From Lachnospiraceae bacterium (GTDB taxonomy: Bacteria; Bacillota; Clostridia; Lachnospirales; Lachnospiraceae), in the NCBI GenBank assembly GCA_024698715.1, contig JAILRA010000033.1:165133-229132 (forward strand): 64,000 nucleotides of DNA, in the 5' to 3' direction. Position numbers and translations under genes: made by a program. Below the pieces are notes generated by a model. That model searched no databases. It was not told where the DNA came from and saw nothing but the letters and a program-made list of their open reading frames with translations. Below are positions 9,657 to 18,894 of this stretch, in pieces (positions within the stretch are counted from its first letter, which is position 1; each line of letters opens with the position of its first letter).

Positions 9657-11705
9657 CTATTCAGTTTTTGTCATCCTTTGCGCAAATTCATCTTTAGGCA
9701 TCGGTCTGGCGTAAAAATATCCCTGGATCATGTCGCATCCCTGTTTTGCAAGGAATTCCACCTGCTCTTTTTCTTCCACACCTTCAGCAACGGTAAGCAT
9801 CTTAAGATTCTTGGCAAGCTTGATGGCTTCGGAAACCACTATCTCTCCGCGGTCGTCATTAAGATCTCCCCTGAAGAATTCGGCATCAAGTTTCAGCACG
9901 TCAAGCGGCATGTCTTTCAGCGAGTTAAGCGACGAATAGCCCGAACCGAAATCATCCATGGATACCTGGAATCCAAATTCCTTAAGCTGTCTTATCGTAT
10001 CAATCATGACCTTCTTATCATCAAAGAATGCACTTTCGGTCACTTCTATTTCGATAAGCTCGTGAGGTGCCCCTTCGTCATCCACCGCTTCCCTGATCTG
10101 CAATGCCAGATCCTTTTCGATAAAATGCGCTCTCGAAACGTTTACCGAAGCGGGAACACATTTCAGTCCCGCATCAAGCCATGCTTTCTGATCCCTTGAC
10201 ACGTGGGTTATCATGTAATGATCGATCTCGGGAATGAGTCCGTTCTTTTCGAGTATGGGAATAAACGTTCCGGGACTTTTAAATCCGAACTCCGGAGAAT
10301 CCCATCTGATAAGTGCCTCCACTCCGCGAAGCTCGTCCGTTTTGGGATCGTATTTCGGCTGATAATATACAATGAACTCCTCGTTTTCAATGGCTTTGGA
10401 ATAGTTTTCCATTACCTTATCTATCCATTTCTGTTCTTCGATAAGTTCTTCATCAAAGAATGCGATTCCCGAATTATCATTGTCGACCAGAGTAGATCTT
10501 GCAGTACATGCATTATTGTACTCTATCTCCATATCGACATCTTTTCTCTTAACTGTTTTTCCGTTTTTATCCTTCGGTTTATCAACTACATAAACTCCCA
10601 GATGGAACGTAAATTTATGATCCGAATCAATCTGTTCAAGTTGGGAAATGATCTTCTCCAGTCTCTTTTGAAGTTCTTCTCTGTCGGAAAATTTCAACAG
10701 GAGAGCAAAATTGGCGGATGCGTAATGTGCCGCCAGCTCTTTATTGTCGATATTGTTTCGTAAGATCTTGTCAACTCTGCAAAGCATTTCCGAACCTTCG
10801 GAAACTGAATGGCAGACACAGTAATTTCGGTATTTTACAAAGACCAGATCGATAACCGCATATTCCGTTTTCAGGCTTCTTTTTTTCTTTAATATCTGCT
10901 CACCTTTATAGGTAAACCACAGCCAGTTATGCGCTCTGGTTATAGGATCCGAAAAAAGAGCCGTAACCATTCTCTTTTGTCCCCTGAGACTCGAGATCAT
11001 GCTTACAAGCATCAGCAGGATAATGATCACGACAAGTGCAATTCCTGCTGCAATGAATCCCATGATCAGTAAAACGTCGTACAGGGAAAATGAAAATCCT
11101 GCTTTTCCAAAGAATGTCTGCTTGCCGTCTTTTACATTAATAGCGATCCAGACGGGTATTTCCACCGAAGTCTTTTTGACGGTCTGATCCAGATTGTTCT
11201 TATTATCGATGAATCTGATCAGTCTCAATAATGAAGGGAAATCAATTTCAAGATTTTCCTGCTCGTCCGGAACAAAAATACCTTCGGTAAGGTTATCCAT
11301 ATAAACCCTTACCTTTTCCTGATCCACGCCCCTGTAATTTCTTGAAAAGACGCTTATTTCGAGGAAGCCGTTTGTCGTACCGATCGTATTTTCTCCGTTC
11401 TGATAGATAATATTACCATCATCATCGGTAATAAAATACGTTCGTCCGTCTTCATTCAGCATGGAATAAACATTGCCGTCTTTTTCGGCATCGCTCATAT
11501 CGTACATTCTCGCCATATAAGATACTGCTTCGTATTCATCGGCCGCTTTGGAATCAAAAATATAGGTTATAAAGAAACTGGCAAAAACAGAAATGAAAAC
11601 ATCGGAAACAATTGCCATGATAATGCAGAAGACAATTGTCCCCCACACATGGTTTTTCCTGAGTTTTCTAAATTTTCTGTCCTTGTGTTTTTTGCTGTAT
11701 GCCAT
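9657..11705 (-). CDS. Membrane-anchored degenerate-GGDEF/EAL cyclic-di-GMP phosphodiesterase
   Basis: A 682-residue inner-membrane signalling protein: a basic N-terminus, a helix at about 22-48, an extracytoplasmic sensor region of about 150 residues, a second helix at about 205-235, a degenerate GGDEF domain (about 250-410) and an EAL domain (about 425-675). The GGDEF site reads SANFALL and cannot be catalytic. The EAL domain keeps VEALIRW, EVTES, DDFGSGYSS and the late EGVEE glutamate, so phosphodiesterase activity that hydrolyses c-di-GMP to pGpG is expected. The inactive GGDEF may bind GTP as a regulator. It lies eight bases downstream of a small FakA-like gene and is probably cotranscribed with it. 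Confidence 0.92.
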   Translation of the reverse strand: MAYSKKHKDRKFRKLRKNHVWGTIVFCIIMAIVSDVFISVFASFFITYIFDSKAADEYEAVSYMARMYDMSDAEKDGNVYSMLNEDGRTYFITDDDGNIIYQNGENTIGTTNGFLEISVFSRNYRGVDQEKVRVYMDNLTEGIFVPDEQENLEIDFPSLLRLIRFIDNKNNLDQTVKKTSVEIPVWIAINVKDGKQTFFGKAGFSFSLYDVLLIMGFIAAGIALVVIIILLMLVSMISSLRGQKRMVTALFSDPITRAHNWLWFTYKGEQILKKKRSLKTEYAVIDLVFVKYRNYCVCHSVSEGSEMLCRVDKILRNNIDNKELAAHYASANFALLLKFSDREELQKRLEKIISQLEQIDSDHKFTFHLGVYVVDKPKDKNGKTVKRKDVDMEIEYNNACTARSTLVDNDNSGIAFFDEELIEEQKWIDKVMENYSKAIENEEFIVYYQPKYDPKTDELRGVEALIRWDSPEFGFKSPGTFIPILEKNGLIPEIDHYMITHVSRDQKAWLDAGLKCVPASVNVSRAHFIEKDLALQIREAVDDEGAPHELIEIEVTESAFFDDKKVMIDTIRQLKEFGFQVSMDDFGSGYSSLNSLKDMPLDVLKLDAEFFRGDLNDDRGEIVVSEAIKLAKNLKMLTVAEGVEEKEQVEFLAKQGCDMIQGYFYARPMPKDEFAQRMTKTE

Positions 11706-11713
11706 GTGAATCT

Positions 11714-12007
11714 TTATCCCTGCAGACCATCAGCCTGTCTTATCATATCTTCAACGACAACATCGTAAATCTCACCTACGGTATTGCAGTATTCAAGAAT
11801 CTTCCACGGCTCATTGGTATGAAAATGAATCTTGATAAGATCTTCATCGCCGGCTGCAATAAGAGAATTGCCTTCAAAATGTGTTGTAATATAATCTGAG
11901 ATCTCATCCTCGTCAAGATCTTTGTCCCTTCTGTCTATAAGAAGTTGGGTATCATATCTGTACGCAAACTGATCGTCCTCCGCATCTATGCTCTGAATGG
12001 GTTCCAT
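11714..12007 (-). CDS. Stand-alone FakA/Dak-phosphatase-like C-terminal domain protein
   Basis: A 97-residue cytosolic protein that matches the C-terminal region of FakA-type (DAK2-containing) fatty acid kinase subunits. The typical pattern is present: YRYDTQLLI, then GNSLIAAGDEDLIKIHFHT, an EYCNTVGEI helix, and VEDMIRQ at the end. The ATP-binding DhaL/DAK2 domain that normally precedes it is absent, and a good ribosome site (GGAGC, about seven bases from ATG) shows this is a real start rather than a truncation. It sits in the cyclic-di-GMP block, directly upstream of the EAL gene. Function is unknown; it might bind a FakB-like partner or a small ligand. Confidence 0.8.
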   Translation of the reverse strand: MEPIQSIDAEDDQFAYRYDTQLLIDRRDKDLDEDEISDYITTHFEGNSLIAAGDEDLIKIHFHTNEPWKILEYCNTVGEIYDVVVEDMIRQADGLQG

Positions 12008-12080
12008 TTGTACAGCTCCTTTCTTTCGGATAAATAATCCGTTTTGTTTTTTTATATTTGTGTAACCGAATCCCCGTCTG

Positions 12081-14744
12081 TTAAATATATTTCAGGAAAT
12101 TCTTGTTTTCGTACATTTTTGCATCCGCACGGACAAAAACATTCGATACGCTCTTATCATTTCTGCTGTCAAAATCAGCCAGCCCTGTTGCCACCACGGG
12201 TGTTTCGGGCTGTTTTAAATTTTTAATGACTTTCGCGCGGATCTTCTTTAAAAGTTTTTCACGGTTAAAATAATCGTCTCCGCTCAGAACAACCACGAAT
12301 TCATCACCGCCTATCCTGAACACGGGACTGTGCGTATACACTTCGCATATCATTTTGCTTGATGCTTTTATATACTCATCGCCGGCTTTGTGTCCGAATT
12401 TATCATTTATCTGTTTCAGATTGTTGATATCGCACACAAGCAGCGAGAAAGGCGTGATCTCGGTTTTGGAATCAATCTTTTTCTGCATGGATTCTTCGAA
12501 TTCCCTGTAGGCGTTTTTGTTCTTGATCCCGGTAAGATCGTCCCTTCTTGCCATCTCTCTTTCATTGGTCAGTTCGCGAACATGTTCTTCTTCTTTTTCA
12601 ATCTCTTCATCGATATTTTCAATACCCATTACGAAATGAATCTTGTCGCTTGACCAGAGAACCGAAAGACGCATATTGTTAACTTCGTTGTTAATAAGCC
12701 GCCTGTATTCAAGACTGATCTGCTTTCTGTTTTTAAGCATCTCAATAAGGTTTTCGGCGGTCATCACCTCATTGATCCTGTCTATGTCATCAGGATGGAT
12801 CAGATCTCTTGTAACATTGTCCTTGGAATCAAAGAATCCTTTGCCGGATTTTTTGACCTCCATGTTTTCTCTTCTGTCATCCTCTTTGTAGATATAATAA
12901 TCGCCATTGGCCGAATTGACGTAATAAACTTCTTCATATTTAGAAGCCAGGCTTTCCGCGATCAGACCGTAGGTTCTCTTTTCAAATTCGATATTCTCCG
13001 CTTCCTGAGTGTGATTCGAATACATGGTCCTGCCCAGCTGGTCGGCTATGTAATCGCCCTTGTCGTAAATGTCTTTGGACAGTTCACATACAAGAATACC
13101 GTAAATATAATCCTTGAAAACTATGGGGAAAGCTATGTATCCCATGTAGTTCGAATACAGTTCCTCTCTTCTGAAAATATCGCTGAGAGCGCCTCTCTGA
13201 CGTTCTTCGGGAATAACGAAAAGGTCCCCGTTTTTCGTATAACAGCGAAGCCTGATCTCGTCGGGATAAAGATATGTGCTTTCTTTCTCGAATACCGCAG
13301 GTTCGTCGAAAAGATAAAAGGCGGAATTCTCGAATCCGAGTTTATCGAAATTTCTGACTATAACTTCTATAAGGTCCTTACTGCTCTTTGAAAAATCCGT
13401 ACATTCGACAAGAAAGTTTTCCAGAGTGTTTCTGACTGCAACGCTTTCCTCGTTCTGTTTGATCATTTTATTGGAAAATGCTATGATCGCTTTATTTCTC
13501 ATATACTGAAATGCGCGATTTATCAGCATGTTCGTCACGAAAGACTTGGAAACTTCGTTAATGGTGCGCTGAAGTCTCTCTATACTCTTTATAAGCTTGG
13601 ATGCATCGGTATAATTGATGGCTCCGTTATCGAAGAAAATATCGATAAGTTCCTTGATCTCCTCGAACTCATCCTCGCTCATATATCTGTTTTTCAGAGC
13701 ATACAAAATCTTTGATGTAAATTCGAAAAACAGTCTTTTAAGATTTACGTCTCTTCTGTCAATGTACTCATATCTGTATCGGTAGAAGCAGTCATCAAAC
13801 ATCTTGTAAATGAAAGCTTCATCCACGTTAAGCATTTCGAGCGTGGTATATTCGTACATCTCGTAATCGCAGGATTCCCTTCCGTAAAGACGCGTGGGAA
13901 TCCTTACAGATTTAACATCGGCGCCGTTGATCATTGCAAGCAGAAGTTCAAGCGACTTCTGTCCGAGGGTTTCGGATTCCGCACCGATGGTCGCAAGAGA
14001 AGGTTTCATGTCACCTGCCATTCTCGTATTGTCAAATCCGAATACCTTGATATCCCTGCCCGGAACAAGCCCTTTTCTTTTCATAACTTTATAAAGACCG
14101 ACCGCAACCGCATCGTTGACACAGAAAATAACCTCGGTCTTCGGTTTTCTTCTTAAGAGTCTTGCCGCCGCCTCTTCGGAATTAACCGACATATCGGTAG
14201 GCTCGTAAGCATCTTCGGAAAAAGAAATACCGTTCATCTTAAGGCTCTTTATGTATAGGCTCTTTCTTCTTCTCGAATCTACATTGTCATCCCTGCCGCC
14301 CAGCATCGCAAACTGTGTCAGATTGCATGCGTTGACAAGGTAATCCACAGCTTCCCTGATCCCGGTTTCGTTATCGTAATTGACAGAGATCATATTTTCG
14401 AAATCCGATACCATGAAAACCTTGGGAACATCCTGTAAATTAGTCAGAAACCTGCTGTCTATGATCTGCTTTTTTATTTTTGCCATACTTCCGAGTGCGA
14501 TCAGAATTCCGTCAAATTTGCAGATCTCCTCCAGTCTGTAAATCGAATTGTATATTACTTTATATCTTTTCTGAGCAAAATCGGATGAAAAATCATCAAC
14601 GAATTTTCCGGCAATAACAACAACTTCGATATTCTTGTTCTCCGGAATGGACTGAATGACATTCTGAATAATGTCCTTTGCAAAATCCGTAAATACGTCT
14701 TCCACGATCAATCCGATTGTCAGTTTTTTTTCTTTTTTTATCAT
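12081..14744 (-). CDS. Cytosolic LacI-like sensor fused to a diguanylate cyclase (GGDEF)
   Basis: An 887-residue protein with no membrane helix. Residues 1-290 resemble the sugar-binding half of LacI-family regulators (FGFDNTRMAGDMKPSLATIG is typical), but without the DNA-binding helix-turn-helix. A helical region (about 310-450), a GAF-like region (about 455-590) and a PAS-like region (about 600-715) follow. The C-terminal GGDEF domain (about 730-885) has RIGGDEF and the metal/GTP residues in CDINNLKQINDKFGH, so cyclic-di-GMP synthesis is expected. The inhibitory RxxD site before GGDEF is not visible. It starts 19 bases downstream of the FIST-EAL gene, giving a synthase/hydrolase pair. The ligand is unknown. 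Confidence 0.9.
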   Translation of the reverse strand: MIKKEKKLTIGLIVEDVFTDFAKDIIQNVIQSIPENKNIEVVVIAGKFVDDFSSDFAQKRYKVIYNSIYRLEEICKFDGILIALGSMAKIKKQIIDSRFLTNLQDVPKVFMVSDFENMISVNYDNETGIREAVDYLVNACNLTQFAMLGGRDDNVDSRRRKSLYIKSLKMNGISFSEDAYEPTDMSVNSEEAAARLLRRKPKTEVIFCVNDAVAVGLYKVMKRKGLVPGRDIKVFGFDNTRMAGDMKPSLATIGAESETLGQKSLELLLAMINGADVKSVRIPTRLYGRESCDYEMYEYTTLEMLNVDEAFIYKMFDDCFYRYRYEYIDRRDVNLKRLFFEFTSKILYALKNRYMSEDEFEEIKELIDIFFDNGAINYTDASKLIKSIERLQRTINEVSKSFVTNMLINRAFQYMRNKAIIAFSNKMIKQNEESVAVRNTLENFLVECTDFSKSSKDLIEVIVRNFDKLGFENSAFYLFDEPAVFEKESTYLYPDEIRLRCYTKNGDLFVIPEERQRGALSDIFRREELYSNYMGYIAFPIVFKDYIYGILVCELSKDIYDKGDYIADQLGRTMYSNHTQEAENIEFEKRTYGLIAESLASKYEEVYYVNSANGDYYIYKEDDRRENMEVKKSGKGFFDSKDNVTRDLIHPDDIDRINEVMTAENLIEMLKNRKQISLEYRRLINNEVNNMRLSVLWSSDKIHFVMGIENIDEEIEKEEEHVRELTNEREMARRDDLTGIKNKNAYREFEESMQKKIDSKTEITPFSLLVCDINNLKQINDKFGHKAGDEYIKASSKMICEVYTHSPVFRIGGDEFVVVLSGDDYFNREKLLKKIRAKVIKNLKQPETPVVATGLADFDSRNDKSVSNVFVRADAKMYENKNFLKYI

Positions 14745-14763
14745 TTGATCTTACAATCCCCGA

Positions 14764-17373
14764 TTATTCCAATTCCGGCGAAGGCTTGGAGAAAAGATAT
14801 CCCTGAGAATAATCAATTCCAAACTTTGCCATTTTTTCCTGAATATCTATGTTTTCCACATACTCGGCCACTATCCCGATATTCCTCGTGCTTATCTCTT
14901 TCCAGCCGGTTATGAGAGCAATAAGATTTTCCGACTCGGAGCTTTCGCAGCACTGTCTGATTATGGATCCGTCTATCTTGATATAATCCGAATGAATACT
15001 CATCAGATGCTGAAGGTTTGAATATCCGCTTCCGAAATCATCGATCGAGATCATTCCGCCGAGGGAGTGTATCCTGTCAACAAATGCAATAAGGGTATCG
15101 TAATCTTCAACATCCTCGTTTTCAAGTATTTCAAAAACGAAATTATGCGGACGTTTTGCAGTTGAAAGGAAATCATATATATACTCGGTTATATCGGTAT
15201 TTCTGATATCCCTTATTCCGAGATTTATGCTTACGCTTCTTTCCTTCTCGCCTTTAAACCTGTCAAACACCTTTCTTATCATGATCGCCGAAAGAGAATC
15301 GTAAAGGTGTCCGAAAGATCTGGCAACATCCAGAAAATCATTCGGATAGTATATTTTTCCGTTTTCATCTTCAAGTCTCATCAATGACTCATAATGATTG
15401 ATCTTCTTAAGTTTGTTATCATAGATTCCCTGGAAGAAAGGTACCACTCTGTCATGTGCTATCGCATAATTGATAACATTTACCATATGATATTTCTTCC
15501 TGATCTTTTCTTCGTCAAACTCTTCCACACCCGGCTTCGTAACATAAAACTGAATGTTCTTTTTCATCATCTCCACGCGAGCCGAATAGTATGTCGAATC
15601 GATATTATCCTTGTTGCATCCGTCGATCAGACAGAAAAGCGGTACGATCGCGATATATTCTCTTGAAGATTCAAAGAGATTCTTCTGCAGTATTTTCATG
15701 TTTTCTTCAAACTGAGAAAGCGACATGCGATAAGAAGGCGTGGCGATCGCAATATGCCACCCGTCGATCAGATAAAGGCGAAGATGCATATCCTCGCAGA
15801 ATTTTGCACACTGAGTAATATAATTTTTGTATGTCAGATTGATGAGCAGTTCCGGAAATACTATCTGCATACCCGAGCTGTCGGTAATATCTATCATACA
15901 GATACGGTCATAGCCCTTGATCTCAACATCCATGTTAAGAGCCGCTTCATTGGGCAGGCCTTCGGTCTCCGAATAGAACAGTTTCAATTCGCACTCTCTT
16001 ACAAATTCCTTTACGCTGGCAAAAACCGGTCTTTCTTTGTCGCCTTCGAGAATACTCTCCGTATCCATAAGATAATCAACCAGATCCTGGTTATCCATGG
16101 CAAGCGAATCAGTATGTGAGAAAATATACGGATTGAATCGCTGTGTGAATTCTTTTTCACCGAAAACGGATACGACAAACGTGCAGTTTGCAAAAGTATT
16201 ATGTCCGTTCACGCATACTATCTCACCGCCCGTAAGGCATCCGCACATATTGGAATTCTCGTATGCGGACAATTCCCATTTAAGACAATTTGAATATATC
16301 TGAGATCTTCCCATGCATGAGTATCCGAAAATCGTTTCCGCTTTTTCGAAATTTTCAACACGTCTGAAAAGCGAACGGTTGTCGGATATTATCTTTTTGT
16401 CATAAATAAATGCTCTTTTGAGTTTTTTGCCTATTCCGACATTATGATTGCCGATTATAAGCTCTCTCTTTCTGTAGATATCCAGATTGGGATGCTTTTC
16501 ATATTCGCCTTTGAAAGTCTGAATATATCTCGGAAACGCATCCGAAATACTTGTATTTCTGTGATATCCTACTAAAACAGGCATACTGTATTCATCGGCA
16601 TACGCAAACGGAAACAACGACGTAATGGAAGGATTGTATTTAAGCTCATCACCGATACTGATCCTGTATTCCTCTGCAGCATCTTTATTGTCGGTTTCCA
16701 GGATGCAATTGGCGAATGTGTCGGTAACCTCTATTTCCTCGCCTATGGTCTGTAAGCCCGTGGCAACGGAAGTAAAACACTCCAAATTTTTGCCGGAGAT
16801 CGCTGCGATTATTATTCCCCTGTCCGACCAGCCTTTTTCATCAAAAACAAAACCGTTATCCTGAGTCTGTCCCGTAGCATTATTGGAAACGCAAGCCAGA
16901 CCGCCTATCATCTGGGTTCCCGGGAAGATGTCATTACAGTTTTCCACGAAATCATATACATCGAGATAATCCTGCGTCAGAAATGTCAGCATAAGTTTGT
17001 ATTCGGTATCACCGAGTTTTTCTTTGACATTTTTGCAGAGAATATCCGAAGGGATCATCTCATCGGTATCTTCATAAAAAGTCGGAAGCATAACCGTATC
17101 AACTTTGGCTTCATCCATAAGGGTAACCGAGTAAATGCACTGATTCTGACTCAGTTTTCCCCAGTTGATGACTCCCGTGGTACTTGTGCCGAATACCTTG
17201 GCTTTGGGAACAATATTCTTAACATATCTTGCAAGATCAACCGCTTCTTCCCTTAAATGGATCGCAGTATGAATCCTTATCAGAATATCGCCCTTTTGCG
17301 CATTGATGGAAAGGGAATTCAAAGTCTCTTCCATTCTCGCTTTTGATATATACTGGAAATTCCATGTAAACAT
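14764..17373 (-). CDS. FIST sensor domain fused to an EAL domain
   Basis: An 869-residue cytosolic protein. Residues about 20-220 match the FIST N-terminal sensor domain and about 230-375 the FIST_C domain, a pair proposed to bind small ligands such as amino acids. A central region (about 440-600) looks like a strongly degenerate GGDEF fold. The C-terminal 245 residues are an EAL domain: the EAL motif is ESL, the metal motifs EILEN and DDFGSGYSN are present, and the late glutamate is in EYVEN, so phosphodiesterase activity is likely but not certain. It is the first gene of the c-di-GMP block, has GGAGG about seven bases before ATG and a promoter-like site just upstream. Confidence 0.88.
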   Translation of the reverse strand: MFTWNFQYISKARMEETLNSLSINAQKGDILIRIHTAIHLREEAVDLARYVKNIVPKAKVFGTSTTGVINWGKLSQNQCIYSVTLMDEAKVDTVMLPTFYEDTDEMIPSDILCKNVKEKLGDTEYKLMLTFLTQDYLDVYDFVENCNDIFPGTQMIGGLACVSNNATGQTQDNGFVFDEKGWSDRGIIIAAISGKNLECFTSVATGLQTIGEEIEVTDTFANCILETDNKDAAEEYRISIGDELKYNPSITSLFPFAYADEYSMPVLVGYHRNTSISDAFPRYIQTFKGEYEKHPNLDIYRKRELIIGNHNVGIGKKLKRAFIYDKKIISDNRSLFRRVENFEKAETIFGYSCMGRSQIYSNCLKWELSAYENSNMCGCLTGGEIVCVNGHNTFANCTFVVSVFGEKEFTQRFNPYIFSHTDSLAMDNQDLVDYLMDTESILEGDKERPVFASVKEFVRECELKLFYSETEGLPNEAALNMDVEIKGYDRICMIDITDSSGMQIVFPELLINLTYKNYITQCAKFCEDMHLRLYLIDGWHIAIATPSYRMSLSQFEENMKILQKNLFESSREYIAIVPLFCLIDGCNKDNIDSTYYSARVEMMKKNIQFYVTKPGVEEFDEEKIRKKYHMVNVINYAIAHDRVVPFFQGIYDNKLKKINHYESLMRLEDENGKIYYPNDFLDVARSFGHLYDSLSAIMIRKVFDRFKGEKERSVSINLGIRDIRNTDITEYIYDFLSTAKRPHNFVFEILENEDVEDYDTLIAFVDRIHSLGGMISIDDFGSGYSNLQHLMSIHSDYIKIDGSIIRQCCESSESENLIALITGWKEISTRNIGIVAEYVENIDIQEKMAKFGIDYSQGYLFSKPSPELE

Positions 17374-17412
17374 TCAGTATTTCCTCCGAAATCACAATAA
17401 CCCTAATAATAT

Positions 17413-17441
17413 ATAATACTCCAAAATCCCCTTTTTTTCAA
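17413..17441 (-). promoter_or_regulatory. Probable promoter for the FIST-EAL/GGDEF operon
   Basis: On the minus strand TTGAAA (17436-17441) and TATTAT (17413-17418) are 17 bases apart, and the FIST-EAL start codon is about 40 bases downstream. The site abuts the stop codon of the upstream radical SAM gene, which argues for a separate transcript for the c-di-GMP genes. Confidence 0.55.
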
Positions 17442-17442
17442 C

Positions 17443-18762
17443 TTACACTATGTTTGGTACAATGCCGTGTTTTATGTGATATCTGTAGAAAAGATTCACA
17501 CCCAGATAGAAGAACGAAGTAAACGGCCGCTTAAAGAAATTCGGGGTAAATATCGTCCTTTTTAAGATGGAACGATAGCAGTAAACTTCGTTGTAAAGTT
17601 CCCAGTATGCCTTCGTAAGTTCTTCGGGTGTCATGTTCTTCGGATAATGCACGGCTTCGCAGGAATTGTATGAGTACATATCCGTATTGTAGATCCTGTC
17701 CTGTTCTTTCATCTCGTCATAATACTGTGTTCCCGGGATCGGAGTAAGTATATAGAATCTCGGAACAGTAATTTTGTTTTCCTCAATGAATTTTGCCGTG
17801 GCACGTATACTCTCGAGCGTATCTCCTTCCGCACCTACAACCATTTCCGTTGAAACATCTATTCCGTGCTTTCTGATGATCTTCAACTGTTCACTGTACT
17901 GATCGGGATGTGCCCATCCCTTCTGCATTCCGACAAGGCTTTCCCTGCTTATGCTCTCGAGGCCGAAGCTTAAAACATAGCATCCGCTCTCCGCCACGGC
18001 ACTTAAAAGCTCCTCATCCTTTGAAATGTCTATCGAACACTGAGTCATCCATCTCATCTTGAGTTCTTTAATTCTCGAACACATTTCAAGCGCGTAATCC
18101 CGGTTCGAAAAAAGGTTGTCATCCAGCAGAAGAAACTGTTTGAATCCCAGTTCCTTTACACGCTTTATATCTCTTATAACATCGTCCAGGTCCCTTTTCA
18201 GATAGTGTCCTCGATAAAGACAGTATATCGAACAGAAACTGCAGGTTTTCGGACATCCCCTTCCTGCCTGTACGGGAAGGAAATTGCCTATTTTTTTATC
18301 GAGAATGAGCTCGTACTTCGGAAGCGGAGTCACAAGCTTCGTAAGTTTCTTTTTGTAAAAATCTTTAAGTGTTCCGTTAAGATAATCGTTGATCATCTCA
18401 CCCCAGGTTTCTTCGGAATCTCCTATCATTACGGCATCGCAGTATTTCTTGGCTTCCTCCGGCATAAGGGATACCATATATCCTCCGAGGATAACGGTCT
18501 TTCCGAGCTCCCTGAATTTTTTTGCGATATCGATCGTACGCATTACCGCATGCCCCATACTGCTTATGCCTATAAGCTCGGCATCGGTATCAAAAGGAAC
18601 ATCTTCTATGGTCTCATAGCAGATTTCCACTTCAAAATCATCGGGAGTTAAAGCCGCCAGAAGAGGCAGGGCCAGACCTACGAAATATAATCTTTTTTTC
18701 TTTACAAGCTTTCCGAACTGATCGTACGGAGTGGGCTGAATCAGTAACAGTTTCTTTTTCAT
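17443..18762 (-). CDS. Radical SAM protein with N-terminal B12-binding-like domain
   Basis: A 439-residue cytosolic enzyme of the BchE-like superfamily. Residues 1-140 form a Rossmann-type cobalamin-binding-like domain, but the canonical DxHxxG ligand motif is not seen. The radical SAM core (about 165-370) has the cluster motif CPKTCSFC followed by SIYC. The C-terminal 70 residues are basic and partly hydrophobic, with FFYLGVNLFYRYHI. The reaction is unknown; the family does methylations, cyclisations and carbon-carbon couplings. It is a distant relative of the four paralogs at 22-27.7 kb but stands alone here, between a chemoreceptor and the c-di-GMP operon, with a TTGGTT/TAAAAT promoter-like pair upstream. 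Confidence 0.85.
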   Translation of the reverse strand: MKKKLLLIQPTPYDQFGKLVKKKRLYFVGLALPLLAALTPDDFEVEICYETIEDVPFDTDAELIGISSMGHAVMRTIDIAKKFRELGKTVILGGYMVSLMPEEAKKYCDAVMIGDSEETWGEMINDYLNGTLKDFYKKKLTKLVTPLPKYELILDKKIGNFLPVQAGRGCPKTCSFCSIYCLYRGHYLKRDLDDVIRDIKRVKELGFKQFLLLDDNLFSNRDYALEMCSRIKELKMRWMTQCSIDISKDEELLSAVAESGCYVLSFGLESISRESLVGMQKGWAHPDQYSEQLKIIRKHGIDVSTEMVVGAEGDTLESIRATAKFIEENKITVPRFYILTPIPGTQYYDEMKEQDRIYNTDMYSYNSCEAVHYPKNMTPEELTKAYWELYNEVYCYRSILKRTIFTPNFFKRPFTSFFYLGVNLFYRYHIKHGIVPNIV

Positions 18763-18844
18763 GATTATCTTTTCGGCTTTGATTAATTATTTATTTAATC
18801 CGTTTATATTTTACCATAAATAAGCGCAAAAACCAAAAACAAAA

Positions 18845-18871
18845 CCCCGCCGGTTTATATATCCGACGGGG
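18845..18871 (-). terminator. Terminator of the chemoreceptor gene
   Basis: CCCCGCCGG (18845-18853) pairs with CCGACGGGG (18863-18871) with one mismatch and a nine-base loop. On the minus strand it is followed by TTTTGTTTTTGG. It starts 23 bases beyond the chemoreceptor stop codon. Confidence 0.85.
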
Positions 18872-18894
18872 TCACATATCTTTTTCCTAATCGC

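Noticed and set aside
9540..10199. A 219-residue plus-strand frame starting inside fba and running over its terminator
   Set aside because: It starts inside the aldolase gene in another frame and crosses a strong terminator and the antisense of an EAL domain.
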